A stretch of 64,000 bases of DNA. Origin: Stemphylium vesicarium. Taxonomy: Eukaryota; Ascomycota; Dothideomycetes; Pleosporales; Pleosporaceae. The position numbers and the translations under genes were made by a program. Below the pieces are notes generated by a model that had not been told where the DNA came from, did no database searches, and saw nothing but the letters and a program-made list of their open reading frames with translations. The stretch spans positions 173,035 through 237,034 of the forward strand of contig QXCR01000102.1 of NCBI GenBank assembly GCA_004380135.1. Direction: 5' to 3'. This document shows positions 37,197 to 46,048 of this stretch, piece after piece (position 1 is the stretch's first letter; each line of letters begins with the position of its first letter).

Positions 37197-37883
37197 TTTC
37201 ACGAAGCGATAATTCGAAATTCTTGTACAATCTACCGCGGCCTGCCAAACACCTGCACCGCGCTCTCGATTACCAAAATGGAGTTGTGCACCCGGCGTTA
37301 TCTACAGAGGCGTTGATATACTACCTACGACATTTGCAATGAGGTTCGGACACTTACTTTTATTCAAGTAACTTATTTGCATAGCGAGGAATAGATGGCT
37401 TTGCATCCATGTTTTCGTCTCGTGTATTCGTGAGACGACTCAATTTCTGACCTATCCAAGACACTGAAGCGTTTTAAGTGGGGCCGCGTCCAAATCATCA
37501 GCTTCGTCACAGCGCATCGTCACTTTAGCTAAGAATGTTTCGCACATGCAGTATGGTCAAGTTTTCGTCATTCATTTTGCTTTCAGAATAATTTCACTTG
37601 CTAGACATGTCTCTCCTGAACGCATGTGTGCTGAATTTTTAAACTAGACACCCGGTCACAAAAATGAAATCATTGTCCTATCCTCCACCATACAGCAACG
37701 AAACACCTACACAATCATAAAAGCCCACTCGCACTCTAGCAGGACCAGTATCTCCAAGTCTCCTTTACATTTGTAGACCTCGGCGGCAACTCGTTTTTTC
37801 GCAATCAACCTTATAGATCCCTTCGGCACTCACGCTCAGGCCATCTTCTTTGGCACGAACCTTTGGCCCGCCGTCGGTTTGAG
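37197..37883. other. Intergenic interval after the Utp12-domain gene
   Basis: About 690 bp with no supportable gene. It should contain the 3' UTR of the Utp12-domain gene and the promoter of the orphan gene at 37884, both on the plus strand. Composition is AT-richer than the flanking genes, without an obvious repeat. Confidence 0.45.
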
Positions 37884-38705
37884 ATGTCACCCTCGAACTC
37901 TACTGAGTTGAATGATATTGACGCCATCAGTGCGGCAATACCGCAAATTCGACTACAGCACAAACTGCCTGATCTAGCTCCCAAAATGGAAAGAGGACAC
38001 GATGATAGGACACTCGACTCTGAGACTGCAATGCGTGAAACACCAGCAAAGCAAGTTGGATTGGTGGAACCTGGATGGGGTTTACATGGTAGTGCTCCGA
38101 GCGAGGCGTTTGATAGACGTAGTGTGGTCGCCATACTGGACAGCTTCCCATCGGAATCAGAATCAGAATCAGAGCCAACAGCATTAATCGGGAAGGCACC
38201 TCCATATACGCTTCAGGATGTAGGTAACAGTGGGGACTTGAGCTGGGAAACTATCTTCAATAGCCATAGAGACTGCGGAGCCAAAGAAAATACAGCTACT
38301 CGCACGGCAGAGAACTCTAGCATTTCAACTCGGGTAGCAAAATCTACTTTACCGTACAAGAAGCTTTTTCCAGAAGCTTATGCTGATTTACGTGCTGAAG
38401 CTCGAAAACATGAAAAGGACCCGCCAGCATCAGCTCAAAAGTTACAGCCTCCCCAACGACACTACATGGATGATAAGGACTTGGACTGGAGCACCCATAG
38501 CCGACATGACTCTTTCATGGCCCTCTATTCAGAGCCTAGTGCAAGCACGAATAGGGATATTGACGAGGAAGAGCGACGTGAGCGGGACACTGAGCAGAAA
38601 GATATCCGCGTTTCGATCGATCGTCGCGATGTTTTGTTCAATGCTATAGATGAAGCCGAAGAGAGCAAAGAGAGTGGTGGGCCCGACAACGACGATGAAT
38701 TGTGA
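37884..38705 (+). CDS. Hypothetical protein, polar and Ser/Glu-rich
   Basis: A single-exon ORF of 273 residues from the first ATG in frame at 37884. I recognise no domain. It has a Ser-Glu dipeptide run (SESESESEP, near residue 90), a more ordered-looking centre with LPYKKLFPEAYADLRAEARKHEKDP, and a charged, acidic C-terminus with helix-forming EEERRERDTEQ. There is no signal peptide or membrane segment. The length and amino acid composition are unlikely by chance, so it is probably a real but lineage-restricted gene. Its upstream neighbour on the same strand is the Utp12-domain gene, but nothing links them functionally. Confidence 0.6.
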   Translation: MSPSNSTELNDIDAISAAIPQIRLQHKLPDLAPKMERGHDDRTLDSETAMRETPAKQVGLVEPGWGLHGSAPSEAFDRRSVVAILDSFPSESESESEPTALIGKAPPYTLQDVGNSGDLSWETIFNSHRDCGAKENTATRTAENSSISTRVAKSTLPYKKLFPEAYADLRAEARKHEKDPPASAQKLQPPQRHYMDDKDLDWSTHSRHDSFMALYSEPSASTNRDIDEEERRERDTEQKDIRVSIDRRDVLFNAIDEAEESKESGGPDNDDEL

Positions 38706-39861
38706 ACTGATGTTGCTTCCAGTCAGATATCGATTGAGTTTTCTTCCACTCTCTAAGATGTAATGCGAAAATACTCCCTAATGTGCGAACTACTGTACTC
38801 TGTGTCAATTGACTCTCCTCGTAATTCAGTATTGTTTTCTACATTCCAACATAGCACCTACTTTTTTATGTGGCGTAACATATTTTTACCCTTCACTGAT
38901 CCAATGTGCCAAGTTGTCCGTGAACAATGATACACCGACACACCATATGAACTATTCGATATAGTTGCGACACAGATCTACCCGAACCTGTACGGCAAGT
39001 TGCTATTTCAGGCTCCGCCGCATTTCTCTTCCCTCATGGCACCCAAGCGCAAAATGTCAATCAACAACTCACCTCGTAAAGTGCATGCACACAAAAAGGA
39101 CTGCAGCAACTACAGCAAGCTGCGCAAATAGAGGGATGCAGCATACCAAAGGTCGCATGGAACGGCAGCTTTCGCGGTGCGTTCCTGGGAGGTCAGCATG
39201 GGGAACGGAGCAATGAAACATCTCATGGATCTCCTTCTGGAACAACTGCTTGAGATGTGCATCGGGGACAAACTAGGTGCTCGTCAGCTGCTGTCATGCA
39301 TGCTGGGTGTTCTCTTCATGGGTAAATTGTAAATTGAGCTCTTGCTTCAAGCGTCGCTCACGATCACCATCGATCTTCTCCTTGCCATGTAGAAGTAGCA
39401 ACATCAAAGTACGACGATTGCAACGAAAATTTCGTCTCATTTGTAATGCTTAGTTTCCAATTGCTATTCTCTTTGAGTCCTATTTTTGTACCCGCATAGA
39501 TACCATAGCAACAGTGTCAATGACCTATCCCTTCAGCCACGACGTTTCTTTGTTCCCATCGTGCATATATGCAAGTAAATGCACAGCCTTGTCTCCCCTA
39601 AGCGTGTAAAGCAACAATGTCCTTATACCTCCTAGCTTTCCGCTTTGTCAATCCTTCGTCAACTATGCAGAAGAAAAAAAAAAGGTGCTCGAGCGCAGCA
39701 TATTGAAGTTACAACGCGCACGCAAAAGGTGGTAGTTAAGGTGAAACTTATCAAACATTCTGAACTTGCAACTTGCAGCTTTCTCTTGAACCGATTCAGT
39801 GTCCTTTCTTCACGTGTTCAGGGCAGAAGATTTTCCATTGGTGCCGCGAAACCAGCCAAGC
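38706..39861. other. Gene-free stretch with T-rich tracts
   Basis: These 1.15 kb contain no ORF with family resemblance. The only longer one (38965-39216) has a biased, Arg/Thr/Ser-rich translation typical of noncoding frames. A poly-A run lies near 39669-39682. Confidence 0.45.
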
Positions 39862-40596
39862 ATGACCATTGCAATCGACTCTCCTACCTTCCCAGCCCCA
39901 TTCCTGCGCCTCTCGGAATCAACACTCGCCACCGTGAACGCAACGCGCTCACCAGTCGAGCAAACCTTCCTCCTCAGTCCCAGTCCATCCGAACAAAGTT
40001 TCCGCATCGACTCCCCTGTTCTGCCATCTGCATCTAGACACGACTCGTTGATCCTGGCTAGCACATCACATGCCTCACTGAACTCAATACCCACATCAAC
40101 GGCGGGCGCTTATCCAACGCCACATTACCACAGCCCCAGTCTACCCTCCTGTGGACGAATCACATCGTACCCTTCACATTGAGCGGCAGCACAGAGGGCA
40201 GTAGGTGGATGGGTGACTTCGCGGCCGGGTGCGGCGCGTATGAGCGATATCCTCCTCGATGACGTGGACCTACTTCCCGAGAACGAAGAGACGTATTTCT
40301 GCCATTGGAGTGCCGTAGTACCAGATGGCCAACAAGAAGCCTTTATAGAGAAAGAGGATGACGATCTAGAATTGGGACCGGAGATAAAGTGTCAGTTATC
40401 CACTATTCACGATAGCGATTACCCTTGTTATCCTTTGCCGTCGTATTTTCCGCCACCTAGGCAAGTGCCTGGAGAGGCAAGGACGCCGGGTCCGAAAGGG
40501 AGGAGAAGGCGCTTGGTTAAGAGAGGAGTGAGGGGACTGGGTATGAAGAAGTTTTTGAAATGTGTGTTTAGGAGGTGTGGAGTTAAGAGGGTATAG
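39862..40596 (+). CDS. Orphan reading frame split by one in-frame TGA (two ORFs or one interrupted gene)
   Basis: The first ORF starts at the ATG at 39862 and ends at a TGA at 40180-40182 (106 residues, rich in Ser/Pro/Thr). The same frame then continues without another stop to 40596, a further 137 codons with an ATG at 40240 (MSDILLDDVDLLPENEE), ending in a highly basic tail (KGRRRRLVKRGVRGLGMKK). Two long ORFs in one frame separated by a single stop suggest one gene of about 244 codons, with the TGA read through, spliced out, mutated or mis-sequenced. No canonical GTAAGT/GTATGT donor lies just before the TGA. A GTGGAC donor at 40151 paired with GCAG at 40201 would keep frame. No domain is recognised. 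Confidence 0.45.
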
Positions 40597-40940
40597 TGGC
40601 TTAATGTGTGTATGTGAAAATGAGAATTTATAACATCCGCCTATTCGAGCGTTGCGTCTTGGGAATCTTGCGAGGTAGCTCACATGCAACTAATTGTTAC
40701 CTCACTTGGTCGGCGCTCTACCGTTAGCAAATCATCGTACTACTACAATGTGCGCAGGGGTTCTTACAAGTACCTCTTCCACCAACACCCCAATTAACTC
40801 TCATCCTAGTCAATCCAGAAGCGGAAAGGCAAAGAGTAAGATCTGATCCGAAAAACCAGCAGGCGTGCTTACCTGTTGATCAAGATCTTCTCACCAGCTT
40901 GAACGCATCGCAAGACTCCAACGCGGCATCTTAAAAAAAA
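40597..40940. other. Short intergenic interval between orphan ORFs
   Basis: These 344 bp hold no ORF or motif I can support. They should include the 3' end of the preceding orphan frame and the promoter of the gene at 40941. An A-run directly precedes that ATG (40933-40940). Confidence 0.4.
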
Positions 40941-41639
40941 ATGACATCTTCATTCCCCCCCTGCTCCCGCCACAGCAGAACAAACTACAACGGCATCTCT
41001 GCGCTACCTGACGATGAGTTCTGCTGGATGCAAAAGCGCCAAAACCGCGATCGAATCGATGCGCACTTCTCCCCTTCCTCTCACCACTCATCCTACTCAC
41101 CTGCTTCGTACAGGACATCTTACCAAGAGCGCGGTCTAGAACCTGAGCACCGCCTCCGTATTTCCGAGGTACGGAATGCGACGCGTCAAGCTTTGGGAGC
41201 AGGCTTTGAATTCACAGACGAAAGCTACGACGATATGCAGCGTGTTGCTGATTCTGGACGTGGTACTACGGGTACGGGTACGTACAAAGACGATCCCATT
41301 CCCCAACACTACATCGATGAGTTTAACAAGATGATGTACGAGGATGATTTAGAGAATGATCGTGACCAGTACACTGCGGATTGCACGCCTGAAGCGCCAT
41401 GGCGCGCTCACTGGAGTATGTATAATGATATCAAGCCATTGGCGCGGCGTGAAACTCCTCCTTTACAGTGCGTGCCTTCGGTGCAGCTGGAGCGGCATGA
41501 TAGTGTGATGGAAGAGGATACGTCTGAGCCTAGACCGCTGACGAGGCGCCCGCAGCTTGTTAGTAAATTTAGTTGGGGTAGCTCGGTTGACGAGAAGCCA
41601 CGGAAACGTAGATTCTGGGGATTTAGTCGTCGTCGTTGA
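40941..41639 (+). CDS. Hypothetical protein with basic C-terminal tail
   Basis: A single-exon gene of 232 residues from the ATG at 40941. The N-terminal half is Ser/Arg/His-rich. A central block (EHRLRISEVRNATRQALGAGFEFTDESYDDMQRV and DPIPQHYIDEFNKMMYEDDL, in two parts) looks structured. The protein closes with PRKRRFWGFSRRR, a possible nuclear or membrane-binding basic tail. There is no known domain, signal peptide or transmembrane segment. Like the preceding orphan frame on the same strand it is acidic in the middle and basic at the end, but the two do not align convincingly. Coding is supported by length and composition only. Confidence 0.6.
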   Translation: MTSSFPPCSRHSRTNYNGISALPDDEFCWMQKRQNRDRIDAHFSPSSHHSSYSPASYRTSYQERGLEPEHRLRISEVRNATRQALGAGFEFTDESYDDMQRVADSGRGTTGTGTYKDDPIPQHYIDEFNKMMYEDDLENDRDQYTADCTPEAPWRAHWSMYNDIKPLARRETPPLQCVPSVQLERHDSVMEEDTSEPRPLTRRPQLVSKFSWGSSVDEKPRKRRFWGFSRRR

Positions 41640-41909
41640 TATGGCTGCCGATTCTAAATAGAGCACCGAGTGCTTTGGTTCTTCCAAGATAAGAAGCTGG
41701 TGCTGCTTTGTCTTTAGTTAAGGCTCGGAGGAGACTGAGGTACGTGGGTACAGTAATAGGTAATGCTTTGAAGAATGGGGATAATAAGATTTATCAAAGT
41801 ATGTGGGTAAAGTATGTACATTTGAAGCATCTTGACAGCCTTCAACTTCTGTTCAGGTGTCGGATGCGGGAGGCATGCTCGTGGTTGAGCCGGTCAGTTT
41901 TCGCAGGCT

Positions 41910-42923
41910 CTAAGCGAAGCCGAAGAACTTCATGTCATCTGCACCTCTGATCGGAACAGTGTGTCCAACGCCCTGGGCGTATATACCCTGGACATCAGGT
42001 CCGTAGACAGTCCTGGTGTATCCGCTTTGAGGGTCATTGGTCTTGGTGCTCTGGGGCTTGTTGTAATCGTAGCCAAAGACACCAGCCTAGTGAAAGTCAG
42101 TTTTGATGGTTTTTCACGATGCGGAAACTGATGATTACGTACCCACTGCTTCATGGTCTCTTGGTAGTTCTGGGGGCGAAGAGTTGCGTCGGCACTGCCA
42201 TGGTAGATCTGCATCTTCGGGCGCGCGCCCTTGTAGCTAGGGTACATGTTGAATACAACATTAGCCCACGCCTGAGGAGTAGCAATAGAGTTTCCTTGGG
42301 CGCAAGTGCTGTTCCAGGCGTCGACACCTCCTGACTGGGAGACGAAGCATCCGGCTGAAACACCAGAGTAAACAATGGCGGCCTTGAAAATGTCGGGGTA
42401 AGTCGCAGCCATGACGTTCTGTAATGACGTTAGTAATGCAATAAAACCTCCTGAGGCTGGCGAGCCAGTAACCTACTGTCATCATGGCACCGCTGCTAGA
42501 GCCAGTAACGAAGACCTTCTTCGCATCTGCCTTGTACTCCTTGAGCGTCCACTTGACCATGTTGGCAATGGTGTTGGAGTCTCCGCCACCTTCGTGACTG
42601 AGGGTTTGCTTGCTGCTCACATCCCAGCAGGTGCCGGAATGAGGGGAACTGGGGTAGATGACAATGAAGCCATACTGCTCAGACAACGTCTTGTAAGGGC
42701 TGCCGTTGAAGTATGCTTGCGCTGTACCAGTGCAGTAATGGATGGCTACAATGACGCCTGGTGAGGCGGCAAGCTTCTTCGGGACGTAGATGTAGAAGCC
42801 AGCCTTGGTAGGTGCGTCGAACGAGGTTACCTGGGAAAGGGCACCAGGAGTGACAGCACGTTTGCCGATGGTTGCCGCTGCAGCTACAGACAAGAAGCTA
42901 GTGACGAGGGTAAGAAGACGCAT
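41910..42923 (-). CDS. Secreted CE1-type carbohydrate esterase (acetylxylan/feruloyl esterase family)
   Basis: Three minus-strand exons (42923-42477, 42418-42143, 42086-41910) encode 299 residues, with introns of 58 and 56 bp. A signal peptide (MRLLTLVTSFLSVAAAA) precedes the mature protein. YIYVPKKLAASPGVIVAIHYC, YPSSPHSGTCWDVSS and the nucleophile elbow VTGSSSGAMMT (cut by the first intron) match the polyhydroxybutyrate-depolymerase-like CE1 esterases, which include fungal acetylxylan esterases. The acid lies in YHGSADATL and the catalytic His in GVGHTVPIRG. There is no carbohydrate-binding module, so it is a single-domain form. It likely removes acetyl or feruloyl groups from plant xylan outside the cell. 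A GGCTGA string on the minus strand at 42996-43001 resembles an XlnR site, but one hexamer proves nothing. Confidence 0.92.
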
Positions 42924-43700
42924 GGTGGAAGTGGACGACTGTGGTAGCTAGAGGGGAACATGGTGGAGGCCTTGTGGCTCTTATAAGCTTTACTATCAGC
43001 CGAGAGGTATGTGCGGCTCAAGGGATGGTGTAAGCATGAAGAGTACGGCCGCAAAACTATCCAGCAATCAGCTCGAGCGGAAATGAGGTCACGTAGTTCT
43101 GCTTAAAGTGTTTCTTCCCCACATCTTTCGGCTGCATGCCGTATATGAAGGGGTGAAGGCTGTCATTCGTTCGCTAGCTATACTTGGGAGTCACTAGAGG
43201 CCGATAAATTAAAAGCTTGTTTCCATTAATCCTAGCTCGGTAGTGGTCCTACACGCCTTGTTTCGATCATCTTCCGACCCTTGACCTTTACCACGTCTTT
43301 ATCCGGTGCGGAAAATCGTCACAGGTGGCCCCACCCGAAACCAAACATTCAAGAGACGTGGAACTACCTTGAAGCGTCGTTGAACATGTGCCATGAACAG
43401 CTCACATTCTGCTTTACTCAGGTGTCAGCCCAAACGCAGGGGCTGCGGAATAGGACCGAAGAGCTCGAGCGCATCAGTGCGTGCTGGCGTGGATTGTTTT
43501 ATCCGGCGGGTAGACATTCTGTCCACTCGGAATGGTGAGCCTTGGCTGGCATACAACAGGTATAGTTGCTCCCTGGGCCAGTCGAAAGGGCAAAAGTCCA
43601 CGGCTGCGCTGACAGATGGTGAGGGGCCATACGATGGCCATGATCTAACTCGTTCTTCTTTTCTGTTCTTCGAAAGGAGTTGGATCTCGCCTTGTGGCCT
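42924..43700. other. Gene-free stretch upstream of the CE1 esterase
   Basis: These 0.78 kb hold the esterase promoter (minus strand) and the 3' side of the AP-3 sigma gene. A TATA-like TTATAAG lies about 60 bp before the esterase ATG. ORFs on the plus strand (43281-43538 and 43393-43851) run into the AP-3 sigma coding sequence and are not supported. Confidence 0.5.
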
Positions 43701-44363
43701 TCATCGTCCAGCCCAAATTCCATCGCCTCTGCCCAATCCACCAAAAGTAAGACCGCCCATGACACCGCCTCCTCCGCCACCACCACCACCAATATTCTTG
43801 CCTTCGTTCACTGGCCTCTTGGCGACGCGACCTTGTGCCTTGACGGCCTGAATGACTTTGTCAAGCTGCGTCTCTACCACGACGCCGCCGACGATCATTT
43901 CACCTAGCGTGGCGTGCAGAGTCTCAAAGTTGAAAATCAGGTCTAGTTCGCATACGTTCTCGAAGAGTCCGTCGAGGGCCTGTACGAAGACCTGGATAAG
44001 GTCGAGAAGGGCGAGGGGTGATTCGGTCGAGGTGGATATGACGATGAAGTAGAGGGTCGCGTAGTGGCGATAGGTTACGAGAGAGGGCGTGTCGTTGTGT
44101 GGGGTGGTGGGAGTCGAGGATTTGGAGCTGCTGGCGAGGAGGGGTGGCAGAGGCAGAAAGTTGCATGCTGAGTTTGGGCGGTTGGCGACGAGGGTGAAGA
44201 TCTCAGAGATGAGGCGCTGCTGGACGCTGGTTTCCTAGCCGTCGCGTTTAGTCGTGTGGAAGGGGCATACAAGCAACAGCCATGTGCTTCATACCAGCTG
44301 GGTGTAGAACTTTGTCAAACGCGGCTGCCCCGCATTATTGAAGACCAGCACAGCGTTGATCAT
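43701..44363 (-). CDS. APS3: AP-3 adaptor complex small (sigma) subunit
   Basis: Two minus-strand exons (44363-44295, 44234-43701) encode 200 residues. The 23-residue first exon, starting MINAVLVFNNAGQPRL, joins exactly to ETSVQQRLISEIF. CNFLPLPPLLA, YRHYATLYFIVISTSTESPLA (in two parts), LDLIQVFVQALDGLFENVCE and NFETLHATLGEMIVGG follow, all diagnostic of AP-3 sigma rather than AP-1 or AP-2. A Ser/Thr/Pro insertion after the LPPLLA motif is usual in fungi. The C-terminus carries an odd tract of nine glycines near residue 180, where relatives mostly end. AP-3 carries cargo from Golgi or endosomes to the vacuole. The start lies 261 bp from the oppositely directed frataxin gene. Confidence 0.93.
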
Positions 44364-44624
44364 GATGGCGATGACGATGGCGACGAGGATAGCGACGAGG
44401 ATGGCGGGACGGAGGTTGGTTGGTGAGTGCTACTCTGTGTCCTGGCCGCGGCGGTCGAGAATGGCCCACCAAAGATGCGGGGAGGCGCGCGAGGGTCCAT
44501 GCTCCTCCCGCTTGCTTGCTTGCTTGCTCGCTCTCAACCAGGAACACTCTCCCCTCCAACACTTGGTAGCTATCACTCCCAACAAAAAGCTCCACTTTCG
44601 CAATAAATCTTCAATTCATTCAAG
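44364..44624. promoter_or_regulatory. Compact bidirectional promoter of APS3 and frataxin genes
   Basis: Only 261 bp separate the two start codons. A small (GCTT)n run lies at about 44513-44526. No individual site is assigned. The close head-to-head layout suggests shared control. Confidence 0.6.
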
Positions 44625-45284
44625 ATGAGGCCAGCTACTCGATTCGCCAGCGCTGCTGTTCGCCGTGCCATTCGCTCCCCTCTGCGCGTCCAATCGCCCG
44701 CCAATTGCATCATCGCCAGTAGAGCCCCAGTCATCAGCAATGCTACCCCCGTTCGCAGCTTCCACGTATCAATGCGAGTAAAAGGCATCATGCCTGATGC
44801 TGAGAACCCAGAGCCAAAGGAAAGCGAATCCCAAGAAATGCCAACCAAGCCTACAGAGATCTCGATAGACGAGTTCCACGAGCGCGCAGACTACTACCTG
44901 GGCGAGCTGGTCCAGAGGTTAGAGGAGGCACAAGAGAACGATCCTGCGATTGAGGTCGACTACTCGGTACGTTGGCCTAGTGCATATGCACAGATCGGAC
45001 TGGATGCTAACTTGTCGTGCGAATAGGCCGGAGTTCTCGAAGTCACGTCCCAGGAAAACACCTTTGTCCTGAACAAGCAGCCCCCGAACAAGCAGATTTG
45101 GCTCAGCTCCCCGATATCCGGGCCTAAGCGCTTCGATTGGGTTGTGGCACAAGAGGGCATGAACGACAAGGAGGGTGGTGGTGTTGGAGACTGGGTATAT
45201 CTGAGGGACGGCAGCTCGCTCACTGAGATTCTCAGGAAGGAGCTGGGTGTTGATGTCAGCGTCGACGATCAAGTCCCACGCTGA
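44625..45284 (+). CDS. YFH1: Frataxin, mitochondrial iron-sulfur assembly factor
   Basis: Two exons (44625-44966, 45027-45284) encode 199 residues, with a 60-bp intron. The N-terminus ([19 protein letters not shown]) is Arg-rich and lacks acidic residues, as expected of a mitochondrial presequence. The frataxin fold begins at [20 protein letters not shown] with the acidic helix-1 ridge. After the splice come [38 protein letters not shown] and the closing [13 protein letters not shown] helix. Frataxin helps persulfide transfer on the NFS1-ISCU complex during Fe-S cluster synthesis. Length suits a precursor that is cut to a mature form of about 120-130 residues. It is divergent from APS3. Confidence 0.96.
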
Positions 45285-45433
45285 TTGACAAAACATGGGC
45301 AGTGACGGACATCAACGGTAGCCTATAGTCAAATGCGACACGTCAAAGTGTGTATTATCCTATTGACAGACCCATGGTATACTTCCTACCCTTCAACGCC
45401 CGTGATATGCAACGCCATGGAGAATTTCAAAGT

Positions 45434-45737
45434 TCAAGCAGTAATGGCAACGCTTTTCGGGGCATCGTCGTTTTCTAGGGGAAGGTCGGACTGCGCAGTG
45501 TTAGCGGTTGATATTCATGCAAGACCAAATCATGGCGCATACCGCGTCGAATATGATCCTGATCATGAGGCTGCAGCTGGGGCAGCGCGCAATGTCCTCG
45601 CCGTCGCGCATGTCGTAGATTGAAATCTCGAAACGGTCGCCGCAGGGACATGGATGGTGGTAGATTTGCAGCGTCTCGTCATAGAAGCAGTCTTCAATCT
45701 CGATCTCGTCGTAGAGGTTCAAATCTTCGTCGGCCAT
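45434..45737 (-). CDS. DPH3: Diphthamide biosynthesis protein 3 (CSL zinc finger)
   Basis: Two minus-strand exons (45737-45543, 45490-45434) encode 83 residues. The first contains [18 protein letters not shown] followed by the CSL zinc finger: CPCGDRFEI and CPSCSLMIR provide four Cys for one metal. The 52-bp intron (donor GTATGC, branch GCTAAC, acceptor GCAG) replaces a spurious read-through tail with the acidic end [20 protein letters not shown], which looks like known fungal DPH3 C-termini. DPH3 donates electrons to the Dph1-Dph2 radical enzyme in the first step of diphthamide formation on eEF2, and it also supports Elongator tRNA modification (KTI11 in yeast). It is head to head with SEC6. 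Confidence 0.95.
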
Positions 45738-46048
45738 GTTTTTTTGGGCGTGCGCGGGTCAGCAGTTCATAGATGAGAGTTGAAATGTGTTGGATGTGGT
45801 GGCGGGGGTGGGAACTTTTGCCCGCAGCCCGCCCGCAGCCCACCTCCGACGCGCTAGGCCTCGACCTGCATCAGCCGCCCCAGCCTATTCCACCCATCCA
45901 TTCACACGTCCAGGAGCTCCGAACACGTATATACAAGATTCGCACGCCCATCCAAAACATCGCTATAGAGGCCACGCCCGACTGCCGCCTCCGCGACCTC
46001 CGCCCTACCATGTGCGCGCGTCTGCCCAATTGATCACCGTCTGCCACC
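45738..46048. promoter_or_regulatory. Bidirectional promoter of DPH3 and SEC6
   Basis: These 311 bp lie between two outward-facing start codons. The strand leading to SEC6 is C-rich from about 45830 onward, like fungal 5' leaders. No specific site is called. Confidence 0.55.

Noticed and set aside
44338..44628. 96-codon plus-strand ORF starting MKTSTALIMMAMTMATR, signal-like
   Set aside because: It overlaps the first exon of AP-3 sigma on the other strand and the compact promoter. Its repetitive Met/Ala/Thr translation mirrors a GAT/GCG-rich antisense stretch.
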